The position numbers and the translations under genes are program-made. A stretch of 64,000 nt of DNA from Sesamum alatum (taxonomy: Eukaryota > Streptophyta > Magnoliopsida > Lamiales > Pedaliaceae), in contig JACGWO010000004.1 of NCBI GenBank assembly GCA_034509735.1, positions 18,891,395-18,955,394 of the forward strand, in the 5' to 3' direction. This document shows, one piece after another, positions 20,342 through 31,246 of this stretch (its first letter is position 1; each line of letters starts with the position of its first letter). Below the pieces are notes generated by a model. It did no database searches, was not told where the DNA came from, and was given only the letters and a program-made list of their open reading frames with translations.

Positions 20342-21451
20342 TTTGATTAAGTAAGACTTGTGATAGATTAATTAAGATTAATCTATTTGAGCTTGAAAAT
20401 CAATTAATTAGATCAATTGATTTGGGCTTATATTTAATTAAAGAATTAAATATCATGAGCTAAATAATTAGTTGGGAATTAATTAAAATTAGACTTAGTC
20501 CAATTGAGAATTGAGATAAAACCTAAGACCTTAGCCCAAGCCCACAAGCCAACAAGACAAGATTCATTGAACATAGACATGACTTGTTTTCATCTTTAGA
20601 TGAAGAAGAAAATATGAGTCATGCTAAAGCTTGTATATAAAGAAGACAAGTGTAAAAGAAGAAAATATGGGTCATGCTGAAATTTGTCTATAAAGAAGAC
20701 AAGTGTAAAAGGAGAAAAGATGAGTTATGCTAAAGCTTGTTTATAAAGAAGACAAGTGTAAAAGGAGAAAGATGAGTCATGCTAGAACTTGTCTATGAAG
20801 AAGACAAGTGTTAATTAAAAGTAAGCCAAAAGGGCTTGTCTAGATTCATTGTATCTACTGCAAAGAAATGCCCATAAAAAGGGGGTGGGAGGCAAGAGAT
20901 TTATATACCATATTTTTACATATAAAGATACAAAAACTCTTGCTTTCCTTTTACTCTCTAACTCTTAGACTTTCTCTCCTTCAAAGCTAGAAAGTCTAGC
21001 TTTCAGTTTAGCATTGGTCTTATGTTCATTTCTCATCTCCAAAAGAAAACAATTCCCTTGATTTCTCTATAGATTAATAGTTGATCTACCTTAATCCTCT
21101 AATACCTACTAGCATAGACTTTAGGGTGATTCCATCATAGGTGGTGTGGACTAGCTTTAGAGGGAAGACACTTGTGTCTAACCGTGAACAACAATTAAAA
21201 GCGGTTCCATTTTGATGTTTCACAATTTTTAAGGTAAGGTCGTTCTTGAGAAAGTTCAAGTGACCTATATCAACCGGAGAGCAAGAAAGGTTGGTTTCTC
21301 TTCACCATTCAATTGATATCTTTTTATGCATGAGATCCACATTGTAATAGCAACGAGACGGGCGATTTGATCGCTAATTATAATATTGTTTTCTAGTTAA
21401 AATTTTAATTTTTGCAGCATTTAACATCTCGGGAGTTATACAAAGCTAACA
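20342..21451 (+). mobile_element. 5' LTR fragment of element B
   Basis: Corresponds to the last ~1.1 kb of the 3' LTR (from about 30171, tttgattaagtaa). Contains four ~53-bp repeats (20600-20813) and a promoter site cataaaaaggggg near 20873, where the 3' copy has tataaaaaggggg at 30624, so the TATA box looks damaged here. Ends caaagctaaca directly before the primer site. Confidence 0.88.
20600..20813 (+). repeat. ~53-bp tandem repeats, four copies
   Basis: Each unit has the form gaaaaTATGAGTCATGCTaaagcttgt..ataaagaagacaagtgtaaaag. Units start around 20606, 20659, 20712 and 20764. The homologous part of the 3' LTR (about 30405-30560) has only three. They lie upstream of the TATA box and repeat ATGAGTCATGC, which contains the palindromic AP-1/GCN4-like core TGAGTCA. 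Confidence 0.9.
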
Positions 21452-21452
21452 G

Positions 21453-21464
21453 TGGTATCAAACC
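21453..21464 (+). other. Primer-binding site of element B
   Basis: TGGTATCAAACC one base after the LTR. It matches the plant initiator tRNA-Met 3' end complement (TGGTATCAGAGC at site H, 47196-47209) with two differences, and marks where minus-strand synthesis would start. Confidence 0.85.
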
Positions 21465-22799
21465 CCGATCATGCAAGTCAATTGAATTTATTTTGGTTTG
21501 ATGTGATTTAATCGGATTAAATTTCTTAACGATTTAATTTTATGTATTAATCTCTTGATGTGTTGAATTTAATTCTTGGGGATATTTCAATTGTTGAAAT
21601 TTGATTCTATTGTGTTTCACCTTCTGCCTACATGGCCGGATTTATCTTCGGTTTATTTGGTCGGATTTAATAGCGATTTTTGTTTATTCTCAACTTTGTT
21701 TTTATTTTAGGATAATAATAAATATATATTATTATTTTTCTAATTTATATATGGATATAAATTGAGAAAGAAAATTAGAATTTCACTTTCAATTTGATTA
21801 GGAAAATTCAACATATTCTCCTCATATGATCAGGACAATTTTTTGGAATGTCCAAGTTAATTTGACATTATGAATGAAGTGTCCATGAATTAAATTACTT
21901 TTCATTCCATGAAAAACATCATGTGATTTAACAGAAGAAATTAAATTCTTTTATTTTATTGGATGTAAATGTATATACATGATATTATTTTCATATATGA
22001 TATGTGATATCTTTATGTAATAAATGTATGGGATGACTACAGGCTCATGATCATCCAACAAGGGCATGCTAGCTTTTATTTCTTGTATATGTGTTTATAT
22101 GGCGTTGCTTGACTTTAATATCTACACTTTACATTGTATATGATAAACAAGCAAACAAGAATAAAACATTGTGATGAGGTCTTGGATAAACAAATGGTTT
22201 GAACCCTCACTTGGAGTGTCCAAGTTAAAATATTAAGCCCGTGATGGATAAAATAAAATTGGATTTGATAATCCAGACCTTCCATCCATAGTGACAAAGT
22301 ATGAGATGCTATCACCTTTCAATTCATTGTCTCACGAGTCGTGGAATGATTCGGAAGTTGTGAAAAGCTGTACTATCACTATGAAGAAGTAGATTACCTA
22401 CTATCACTCTGTCTCATGAGTCGTGGAGGGCGATAGTGGGGGGTCTTTTGGTCGATGGGTTGGGATTAACATGGAGTAACATAATTCACTTGGATTCCTT
22501 GGAATTATGTAAAAAATAAGGTGAAACACCTTAAGGATCTCATAAGATGAGAATGGTGAAAGTCACCTCCCATAAAATTGTTTTCATGCGAACTATAACA
22601 GCGGGGAATGAAATTAGTTCTATGGACCTCAAGCCCACTAGGAAAAATGTTTCCCGAAAATCCATATGGGGGTTTATGGAATTTTGAACAAATAGTGGGA
22701 GCAATTTATGATTAAAGACCATATCGTAAATTTAACTAACATTGATTGAAAGAATGCTAAAATCTTCATTGTTTCTTCTTTTCTTTCTTGTAGATCAAA
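21465..22799 (+). other. Untranslated leader of element B
   Basis: No conserved open frame. Lacks the GC-rich tract of A, C, H and L. The ~400-bp segment bounded by inverted repeats in A, C and E is reduced to a 26-bp hairpin-like remnant (22031-22056). The two stem-loops at 22322-22351 and 22398-22439 are kept. Confidence 0.8.
22322..22439 (+). promoter_or_regulatory. Paired leader stem-loops of element B
   Basis: Distal hairpin 22322-22351: arms ATTCATT and AATGATT, six of seven pairs, around gtctcacgagtcgtgg. Proximal hairpin 22398-22439: arms CTACTATCACTC and GGGCGATAGTGG, 11 of 12 pairs with two G-U, around a loop containing CATGAGTCGTG. Spacing to the gag ATG is like that in A, C and E. 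Confidence 0.5.
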
Positions 22800-23640
22800 A
22801 TGTCTAAAAGTCCACTTGCTAGCATACTTGAGACAAACAAACTTGTTGGAACTTGGCTTAGGAATCTCAAAATCGTTTTGGATTCCAAGAAACGCTCTTA
22901 TGTGTTGGAATCTCGTCCTCCGACTGAGCTTCCTGAGGATTCGACTGACGAAGAGCGTGTGACGTTCCAAGGTTGGATCGATGATGACCTTCAGGCCCGT
23001 TTCCTTATGTTGGCATCTATGTGCAATGACTGCAAAAGCAACACGAAGATCTTAAGCATGCATCTGAGATCTTTGTACGCTTACAAGAGTTGTTTGCGGT
23101 ACAAGATCAACATATAAGATATGCAACATCAAAGGAGTTCTATCGAGCAAAGATGACTGAGACATCGTCTATTCATGACCACGGCGTCAAGATGCTTTCT
23201 CTCATTGAGAAATTAGAATCTTTGAACGCAGGCATGAATAATGACTCCTACATAGATGTGATCTTACAATCATTACCGTCGTCTTTTGATCAATTTGTTG
23301 TTAATTACAATATGAACGGTCTTGAGAAGACTGTTCCTGAATTGATCAATATGCTTATGCAATACGAGGCTACTATAAAGAAGCCTGCACTAGTATTGCT
23401 AGCAACCCTATCCACATCTTTCGTCCATGACCAAAAGGGTTAAGAAATGGAGGAGAAATGGAAAGGGAGGAAGAAAAACAAAAAAGATGGCCGAGGGAAG
23501 GGAAAAGGGAAGAAGATAATCAAGGCCAATCCAACAAATGATGAGTGTCATCACTGCCACGAAAAAGGCCATTGGAAGAGGAATTGCAAGAAGTTTCTTG
23601 CAACAATCCAAGGTACTTTTGTTGTTGAAATTAACATGAT
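22800..23640 (+). pseudogene. gag: Copia gag of element B
   Basis: ATG at 22800 (MSKSPLASILETNKLVGT), equivalent to the gag starts of A, C and E. A deletion removes the NYxDW part (GTWLRNLKIVLDSK). Frameshifts lie near 23090 and 23440, so the gag domain spans three frames: 22800-23117, 23090-23443 (VILQSLPSSFDQFVVNYNMN) and 23447 onward. The zinc knuckle CHHCHEKGHWKRNC near 23549-23590 is a complete CX2CX4HX4C motif, unlike that of E. It is preceded by a Lys/Gly-rich basic region. Confidence 0.9.
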
Positions 23641-23925
23641 TGCTAATAATGCTTCTTGGGTATTAGATACCGGTTTTGGAGCTCATATTTGCAATGATTT
23701 GGGTAATGAGAAGAAGCAAAATGTTAGGTGAACGGGATGTGATCCTCAGGCTTGGAGACAGCAAGCAGGTTGTTGTTGAAGCCGTTGGAACTGTTCACTT
23801 AGCTATTAGCAAGTATGTTACGATAGTACTTAATAGTTGTTATTATGTACCAAGTATGATACGAAACATTGTATCTATACCAACTCTTGATGAAGAGGGG
23901 TATGAATTTTGTTTATCAAAATAAT
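23641..23925 (+). pseudogene. pol: Copia protease of element B
   Basis: The active-site segment WVLDTGFGAHICND keeps the catalytic DTG. A frameshift follows near 23705 and the rest of the domain continues at 23676-23924 as ILRLGDSKQVVVEAVGT and YYVPSMIRNIVSIPTLDEEG. It would cleave the polyprotein. Inactive because of the shift. Confidence 0.85.
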
Positions 23926-24036
23926 GTTTCTATTTAATGAGGAATGGTTCTTCTGTTTTACTTGGCACTTTCACAAATGGTTTATATACTATCCAACAAC
24001 CATAATATGATTTTGAACATTTAACATAAACGAAAA

Positions 24037-25130
24037 TTGGATGATCAAGAAAATGCACAAACATGGCACGCTAGGTTGGATCACATTTCCAAGGATAGGA
24101 TGAAGAGGTTGATTGACTCTAAGAATATAAAAATAGAGAACTTAGATACTCTTTCAACTTGTGAATCTTGTCTCAAGGGAAAAATGACCAAAACACCATT
24201 TATTAGACAAAGTAGCCGTGCCACTGCACTGTTGGATTTAATCCACACAGATGTTTGTGGACCTTTAAGTACTCCAGCTAGAGGAGGATTTTCTTACTTC
24301 ATAACCTTTACCGATGATCACTCACGGTTCGGTTATGTGTACTTAATGAATTACAAGTCTGAAGCATTTGAAATGTTACAAGTAGAAAATCAAACTGGAC
24401 AAAACATTAAGACCATTCGATCTGATCATGGTGGTGAATACTTAACTGGTGAATTCTTGAATTACTTAAAAGAGAATGGGATTCTCCCTCAGTGGACTCC
24501 TCCTACAACGCCACAACTTAATGGCGTGGTTTAAAGGAGGAACCAAACTTTGTTGGACATGGTCCGTTCCATGATGAGTTCTACTACATTACCTCTTTCT
24601 TTGGGTGGCTATGCATTAGAAACGACGATCAAGTTATTAAATATGGTTCCATTTAAGGATGTACCCAAAACACCATATGAAATATGGCATGGCAAACCAC
24701 CCTCTTATAATTATTTGAGAATACGGGGCTGTCTCGCATATGTCAAAGGAGTAGTGGGAGATAAGCTGGATATGAGATCTATCTTATGTAGATTTTGTTG
24801 GATATCAGAAAGAAACTGTAGGATACTACTTCTATGATCCCTCGGAACAAAATGTGTTTGTTTCGAGAAATGCAGTGTTCTTGGAAAAGGGTTTTCCTTC
24901 GGATACTAAAAACAAAGAGGTGCAACTCGAAGAGTCGAGTGATGCATCGCCTATGGCGGAAATGAAATCCATATTGCCTCACAATGAACCTTTTGATTTT
25001 ACACATCCTCTGAGAAAGTCGGCTAGAGTCTCTAAACAGCCTGAGAGATATGGTATGCTAGCCTTGACTGGTCAATTGGATAATGATCCAAAGGCGTTCG
25101 AAAAAAACGATGTCCGACATCGATTCGGGT
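24037..25130 (+). pseudogene. pol: Copia integrase and linker of element B
   Basis: The 165-codon frame 24037-24534 holds the zinc module (WHARLDHISKDR... CESCLKGK) and all three catalytic acids: HTDVCGPL, TFTDDHSRFGYV and the Glu of GGEYLTGEF. A short deletion removes part of the FxEYRLEVENQT segment. A TAA at 24532-24534 ends the frame at NGVV, and the core continues at 24550-24837 (LLDMVRSMMSS, TPYEIWHGKP). A frameshift near 24800 leads into the 24854-25132 linker (FLEKGFPSD... LRKSARVS). Confidence 0.88.
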
Positions 25131-25396
25131 AGATGGCTTGACGTCATGAGATCGAAATGGAGTCCATGAACTAAACAAGGCATGGACCTTGGTGGACCCA
25201 CCTAAAGGAATTAGGCCCGTTGGATACAAATAGGTCTACAAGCGAAAGCTTGGAGCTAATGGAGAGGTATCAGCCTTTAAGGCGCGATTGTAGCGAAAGG
25301 CTACACTCAAATGCCTGGTGTGGTCTTTGAGGAGACCTATTCGCCTGTCGCTATGGCCAAGTTCATAAGGATCTTACTTGCCATCGTTGCATATTA
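25131..25396 (+). pseudogene. pol: Element B reverse transcriptase, N-terminal piece
   Basis: Frameshifted remains of the RT start: TLVDPPKGIRPVGYK near 25190, VYKRKLGANGEV, and the region that in E reads RPGVDFEETYSLVAMAK. It stops at the insertion point of the solo LTR inside the codons for the Tyr-Tyr of the AxYYGYGIWQMD block. Confidence 0.8.
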
Positions 25397-27618
25397 TGTT
25401 AGAATAGGTGACCAGAAAGCAAATAGGTTTGGCGATTGGTAACCTATTATACAACTCGATGTAAATATAATATTATTATGTGATGAATAAAATGAGTATT
25501 CGTCACTTTTGGTGCTTACTTTGTTGCTCTCATTTCACATTTGTTAAAACGGTGATTTACTTATATCGCAACAAATCCCACAGACCACGGTTAACAACTC
25601 GTGCAGTTGGGCCACACATTGGATGGTGGTCATGAAACCAACTGATTTAGGGTTGGGTCTGAAACGTTCCAAGTCGAGGACGTCGAGACAGGGCATCGAG
25701 AGTCCTATTGAGACTTGCATCAAGAGTCGTGTTCATTGGATGAGTGCCGTGTTTCATCGGCGACAAGCGTGAGATGCCTACACGATCTTGATGGGTTGGT
25801 CGACTGGGATCGAGCCGACTGGACTGACTCGCGGGGATCATCGTATGAAAACCTTTGAGGCTTGGTCGGTATGATTGGATTTCCCCGGTTCCGATAGTAT
25901 GGGAGTAGTCCTCAGACTTGAGGGATCATGGCAGTCACGTGCACAGGACGGCTGTATCTTGGATCTGGTGAGAGGTGATCATTCTGTAAGATGATTATCA
26001 TAAGCCTTGTCCAGTGCAGTTGGAATGTGTAGCGAGGACAGTGGATTCCAAGAAGAAGATCCGTCCCCTGTCAGTATGTGACAGAGGTATTTCCTATGCA
26101 CTCAGAGGCACGTTCATGCTGTTTAAAGCTATGGCCACAGTGGTTGGTCGAACAGGGAATGGTTCCTGTGTCCACGCAATGAAGCATGCGTAGTCTCGAT
26201 TATTAAGCATAGATGCCTAGTCAAGGATGGGAATCGACGCCCAATTCCATACCCTAGACTAAGGCCCGGAGACGATAGACGGAAGGACCGTACCCGTACG
26301 GAATCGGTGCCTAATTGTTCATGCCAATTCACCTAGTCTCTAGTGCCATGGACCGTTGCTAGACGGTCACCCATGGTAACGGGCCCTTGTGGAACACGGG
26401 CCCAAGTCTAGTTGAGGGTGAACCTAAAGGGTTACACACAAATCACCGAGGAGGTAGAGAGATTAACTTGGAGTCAATCTCGAAGGATAAATAAGTAATT
26501 GGATTACTTAAGGGATAGTCCATTGGATGGACGGGCTGATAATATATCGGGCCCTCGTTTAATCGGTAAAATTGGATTTTTGATTAAATATGGAAAGTTG
26601 AGACGTTGGATCTTTTAATTGGATTAAAAAGATCAACGGGAATAATTTAAGTGGACATTAAATTGGATTTAATATCGGGTTCATCGTAATTGGATTACGA
26701 TAAAACCCGGTCCGTTAAATTTTGACCCGAGAGGAGAAATAATTCCTATTTTTGAATAGGAAGAAGTTGGACTTCTTCTCATAATGAGCATGGCCGAAAT
26801 GCTCCCTTGGAGGAAGCTAAAATTAGTCATGTTTCATGCAAAGTGGTATATTGACTTATCTCTTTTGGAAAGAGACAAATCAACTCCAATCAAGCCCTTC
26901 CCTTTTGGTATGATTTGATCATACCATAAAAGTTGGTAGACTTGATTGAAGAATTAATGGTGATTGATTGGAATGTATCTAGACATCCTTGGATGAACCT
27001 TTACACATTCCAATAATCACATTGATTATATATATATAGGAGTATGTACAACACCTTGTGTATGTGAATCATTGTTCATCTTTTTCAAAGAAAAGGAAGA
27101 CAATTTTCGGCCTCTCCTCTACCTCTAACTCTCGGCCATTCCTCCCCAATTCTACTTCTGTTCTTCACTTGATTTTGAATCAAAAGGAAGAACAAAGTAG
27201 GCTTAAGACAACATTAATTAATAGTGTTATTCTCTTAAGACCGATTCCTTCATAAACCCGTTTTCCTCTAGCAAGGAGAATGTGAGTTTCTTCCGGTATG
27301 GTGTGGAACACCTTTGGAGAATCCATACCTTTGGATTCGTGAGCATTCCGGTGAAGGAACAACGCAAGTACCCGAGCACACGTAAAGTCTACAAGGTAAC
27401 GGTTTATTACGCTTTAGTAGATTTTTACTATTCATCTATGCCCTATGTGTTTTATGTACGTTTATTATATTAACACATCCTACATCGAACGCCTGGTTGA
27501 GCACCCAAGGGTGCACCCCTTGGGATTTCGCTTTATATACAATTTAATTTTAAATTACATATTGATTTACGCTTTCTCGCTTCCGCTCGCGCTCCCGGGC
27601 GGATCCGCTTGTCCTTCA
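25397..27618 (+). mobile_element. Solo copia LTR S1 with TATTA target duplication
   Basis: 2222 bp, starting TGTTAGAATAGGTGACC and ending gatccgcttgtccttca, flanked by TATTA at 25392-25396 and 27619-27623. Removing it and one TATTA rejoins the RT sequence of B in the same reading order (..CATATTATGGCTATGGG..). It belongs to the LTR family of E (7221-9431). No internal sequence remains, so the full element was lost by LTR-LTR recombination. Confidence 0.96.
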
Positions 27619-27623
27619 TATTA

Positions 27624-28349
27624 TGGCTATGGGATATGGCAAATGGATGTGAAAATTGCATTCGTTAATGGATTCATTGAGGAAGAAATCTATATGGATC
27701 AGTCACACGGTTTTACATCCAAAGGAGATGAGCAAAAAGTTTGTAAACTCCAGAAGTCCATTTATGACTCAAACAGGCATCCCGAAGTTAGAACATTCGT
27801 TTTGATGAGGTTATAAAATGTTATGACTTCATCAAGAATGAATATGATCCCTGCGTATATAAAAAGGTTAGTGGGAGCTATATTGTGTTCCTCGTACTTT
27901 ATGTGGATGATATTTTACTCATCGTGAAAGATGTTAAAATGTTAGGTGACACTAAAGCATGGTTATCTACTCAATTTTTCATGAAGGACTTGGGTGAAGC
28001 TTCCTATAATCTTGGGATAAAGATCTATAGAGAAAGATCTAAAAGAATGTTAGGAATGACCCAAGTCTCGTACATTGATAAAGTCTTGAAAATGTTTAAG
28101 ATGGATGAATCAAAAAGGGGTTTCCTTCCCATGAGGCATGGAATTAAACTATCTAAGACTCAGTCTCCCAAGACTGATGAGGAAGTTAGGAAATGTCAAA
28201 AAAATCCCTATGCTTCTACTGTTGGCAGCGTACAACATGTTGTTCAATGTACGAGGCCTGATATACCTTACGCTCTAAGTGTTACGAATCATATCAGACA
28301 TGTGCCGGCCATGATCACTGGACTGCGGTCAAAAATATCCTTAAGTACT
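27624..28349 (+). pseudogene. pol: Element B reverse transcriptase, C-terminal piece
   Basis: Resumes at YGYGIWQMDVKIAFVNGF with the first catalytic Asp. A frameshift lies near 27770 (expected IYGLKQASRSWN). 27885-28352 then contains LYVDDILLI, the intact YVDD active site, and DLGEASYNLGIKIYRERS. It ends by a frameshift after SVTNHIR. Confidence 0.88.
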
Positions 28350-28885
28350 TGAGAAGAACTAGGGATTTATTTTTGGTGTACGGTGATGGAGAATTGATAT
28401 TGGAAGGGTATACTGATGCCAACTTCTAATCAGATGTAGATGACGCTAAGTCTCAATTTGGTTATGTATTCCGATTGAATGGAGGAGCTGTAATTTGGAA
28501 AAGTTCCAAGCAAGATACGACAACGGATTCCACAACGGAAGCGTAATACATTGCAACTTCTGAAGCTGGAAAGGGGGCTGTTTGGATGAAAAACTACATC
28601 CAAGAGTTGGGTGTGGTGCCTAGCATTGCCAAACCTGTAGTTATACTTTATGATAACAACGGGGCTATTGCGCAAGCAAAGGAGCCAAGACCTCATCAGA
28701 AAGCCAAACACATAATTAGAAGCTACCATCTAATCCGAGAAATGGTAGGAAGAGGTGACGTACAAGTGGATCGCATTGCATCAATGGAGAACATAGCAAA
28801 CCTGCTTACAAAGCCAATATCAGAAATTGCTCATTCTCAACATCTTGAGAAGATGGGTTTAAAGAACATATGCAATTGGCTTTAG
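28350..28885 (+). pseudogene. pol: Copia RNase H of element B
   Basis: YTDANF (first acid), then TAA (28427-28429) at a Gln position. DSTTEA is followed by TAA (28544-28546) at the catalytic Glu codon itself. The last open piece, 28586-28885, has LYDNNGAIAQAKEPRPH (third acid) and the usual end HLEKMGLKNICNWL. Enzymatically dead. Confidence 0.87.
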
Positions 28886-28888
28886 GTC

Positions 28889-31188
28889 AAGTCGGAGATT
28901 GTTAGAATAGGTAACTATCAAGCCAATCAATTGGCTCTTTGTAAACTATTCTATAGGATCTTTTTCAATAATATGTTAATTTAAGAAATGTTCTTTGGCC
29001 ATCTTCATCATATGTTTTAAACATTATATTTATCTTAGCATTTGGTTGAAGCCCTTAGATCAATTATGCTACGGGGTTGGCTCACGCATATAATGGCGAC
29101 CATGAAACCAATCTCTATGGTTTGATCTGAAATATTCCAAGTCGATGAATCGGTCGAAACAGGGCATCGACCATTCCTTGAAGACTTGCACTAAGTGATG
29201 CGTTCATATGATGAATGTTGGGTTTCACAGACAGAGACGTATAACGTCTGCGCACTTTAGTGGGTGCTTGATAAAGAGTTATCAAGTTCACTGAATTGAC
29301 TCGCAGGAGTTATCATATGGAAGCCCTATATGGCATGATTAGTATGACTAGAACTCCTAGGCTACGATAGTGCACTAACTAGTCCTTAGACTTGAGGTTC
29401 CACAGCAGCCTTGTGCATAAGACGGCTATGACTTGATCATGTCCAACGTGGCTCAGGTTTCATCCTGGATCACTATACAGTCATGTTTCAAACATAGTTG
29501 AAGCATGCATGGAGGTTGGTGAGTTCCAAGATAGGATCTGTTACTTATCATGAGATGATAATGAACCTCCTATGTTCTCTACATTATGTGTTCCTTGAAG
29601 CCCATGGCCATGGCTATTGATCAAATAGGAGAAAGGGTTTTCCTATATTGATTAATTGGAAGCATAACTTGAAGAGTTGATACATAGACATCAAAGTCGA
29701 TAATGGGAACTAGTAGCTAATTCCATGCCCTAGAGTTTGATCAGGAGGTTAGTAGCGGAGACACCGTATCTGCATGGTACGCATAGCTCATAGGTTCATG
29801 CAATAATTTACCTATTCTCTAGTGCTATGGACCATTGCTAGATGGCCACCCTTGGTGATGGGTACCCTCCAATTAAGGAGTTAATTGAGGTTGATTAATT
29901 ATGATAAGATCTAATTAATCTAATGCAAGTACGTTGCTAATTAAATTGTATATATGATACAAGCCCAAGTTTAGCTGAGTAGTGAACCTTAAGGGTCACA
30001 CACAATTCCATGATGGAATTATTGAAATTAATTTATAGAATTAATTATGAAGAATAAATCAATTAATTTAAGGAGTTAAATTAATTGATTGAAATGATTT
30101 ATGAAATCATTTCATGGAAATATTAAATAATATGATTATTTCATTAGGAGTCTAAATTCACAAGCATTAATTTGATTAAGTAACACTTATGATAGATTAT
30201 TTAAGATTAATCTATTTGAGCTTGAAAATTAATTAATTAGATCAATTGATTTGGGCTTATATTTAATTAAAGAATTAAATATCATGAGCTAAATAATTAG
30301 TTGGGAATTAATTAAAATTGGACTTAGTCCAATTGAGAATTGAGATAAAACCCAAGACCTTAGCCCAAGCCCACAAGCCCATAAGACAAGATTCATTGAA
30401 CATAAAAGAAGAAAATGTGAGTCATGCTAAAGTTTGTCTGTAAAGAAGACAAGTGTAAAAGGATAAAAAGATGAGTCATGCTAAAGCTTGTTTATAAAGA
30501 AAACAAGTGTAAAAGAGAAAAGATGAGTCATGTTAGAACTTGTCAATGAAGAAGGCAAGTGTTATCTAAAAGCAAGACAAAAGGGCTTGTCTACATTCAT
30601 TGTATCTAGTACGAAGAAATGCCTATAAAAAGGGGGTAGGAGGCAAGAGATTTACATACCATATTTTTACATACAAAGATACAAAAACTCTTGCTTTCCT
30701 TTTACTCTCTAGCTCATAGACTTTCTCTCCTTCAAAGCTAGAAAGTCTAGCTTTCACTTTAGCATTGGTCTTATGTTCATTTTTCATCTCTAAAAGAGAA
30801 GAATTCTTTTGATTTCTCCATAGATCAATAGTTGATCTACCTTAATCCACCAATACCTACTAGCATAGGTTTGAGGGTGATTCCTTCATAGGTGGTGTGG
30901 ACTAGCTTTAGAGGGAAGACATTTATGTTCCTACCGTGAACAAGAATTAAAAGCGTTTTCATTTCGATGTCCCATCATTTTTAACGTAAGGTCGTTCTTG
31001 AGAAAATTCAAGTAACCAATATCAACCGGAGAGCAAGAAAGGTTGGTTACTTTTAACCATTCAATTGACATCCTTTTATGCATGAGATCCACATCGTAAT
31101 AGCAAGGAGACGGGCAATTTGATCGTTAATTATAATATTGTTTTCTAATTAAAATTTTAATTTTTCCTACGTTTAACGTCTCGAGCAG
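28889..31188 (+). mobile_element. Polypurine tract and 3' LTR of element B
   Basis: The polypurine tract AAGTCGGAGAT is interrupted by one C. The LTR from 28900 starts TGTTAGAATAGGTAAC and runs about 2.29 kb. It carries the shared U3 block (ctatggaccattgctagatg near 29825), three ~53-bp repeats (30405-30560), TATA box tataaaaaggggg at 30624 and a pyrimidine-rich leader. The 5' copy ends ctcgggagttatacaaagctaaca, but here the sequence diverges after ctcgag (31185), at the border with LTR X. Confidence 0.9.
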
Positions 31189-31190
31189 AA

Positions 31191-31246
31191 TGCTTTGTAC
31201 TTGCTCTTGTTGGATTTTTGCTATGTGTTTTGTGTATGTATGTATC
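31191..31246 (-). mobile_element. LTR 'X', left part
   Basis: Left 56 bp of a short LTR interrupted by element C and continued at 40316-40648. It starts TGCTTTGTACTTGC, the complement of an LTR end in ...GCAAGTACAAAGCA. Confidence 0.5.
31242..31246. repeat. Left target duplication of element C (GTATC)
   Basis: GTATC immediately left of the C LTR. The same five bases follow C at 40311-40315. Five bases is the usual copia duplication length. Confidence 0.93.

Larger units (their letters stand above)
20342..31188 (+). mobile_element. Ty1/copia element B, carrying a solo LTR
   Basis: Plus-strand element: truncated 5' LTR (20342-21451), primer-binding site, leader, gag from 22800, protease, integrase, RT split by a solo LTR (25397-27618), RNase H, polypurine tract (28889-28899) and 3' LTR (28900-31188). 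Protein and LTR sequence differ more from A, C and E than those do from each other. Many frameshifts. The 5' LTR lacks its first ~1.27 kb, and the extreme 3' end of the 3' LTR differs from the 5' copy, so no target duplication can be read. Confidence 0.9.
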
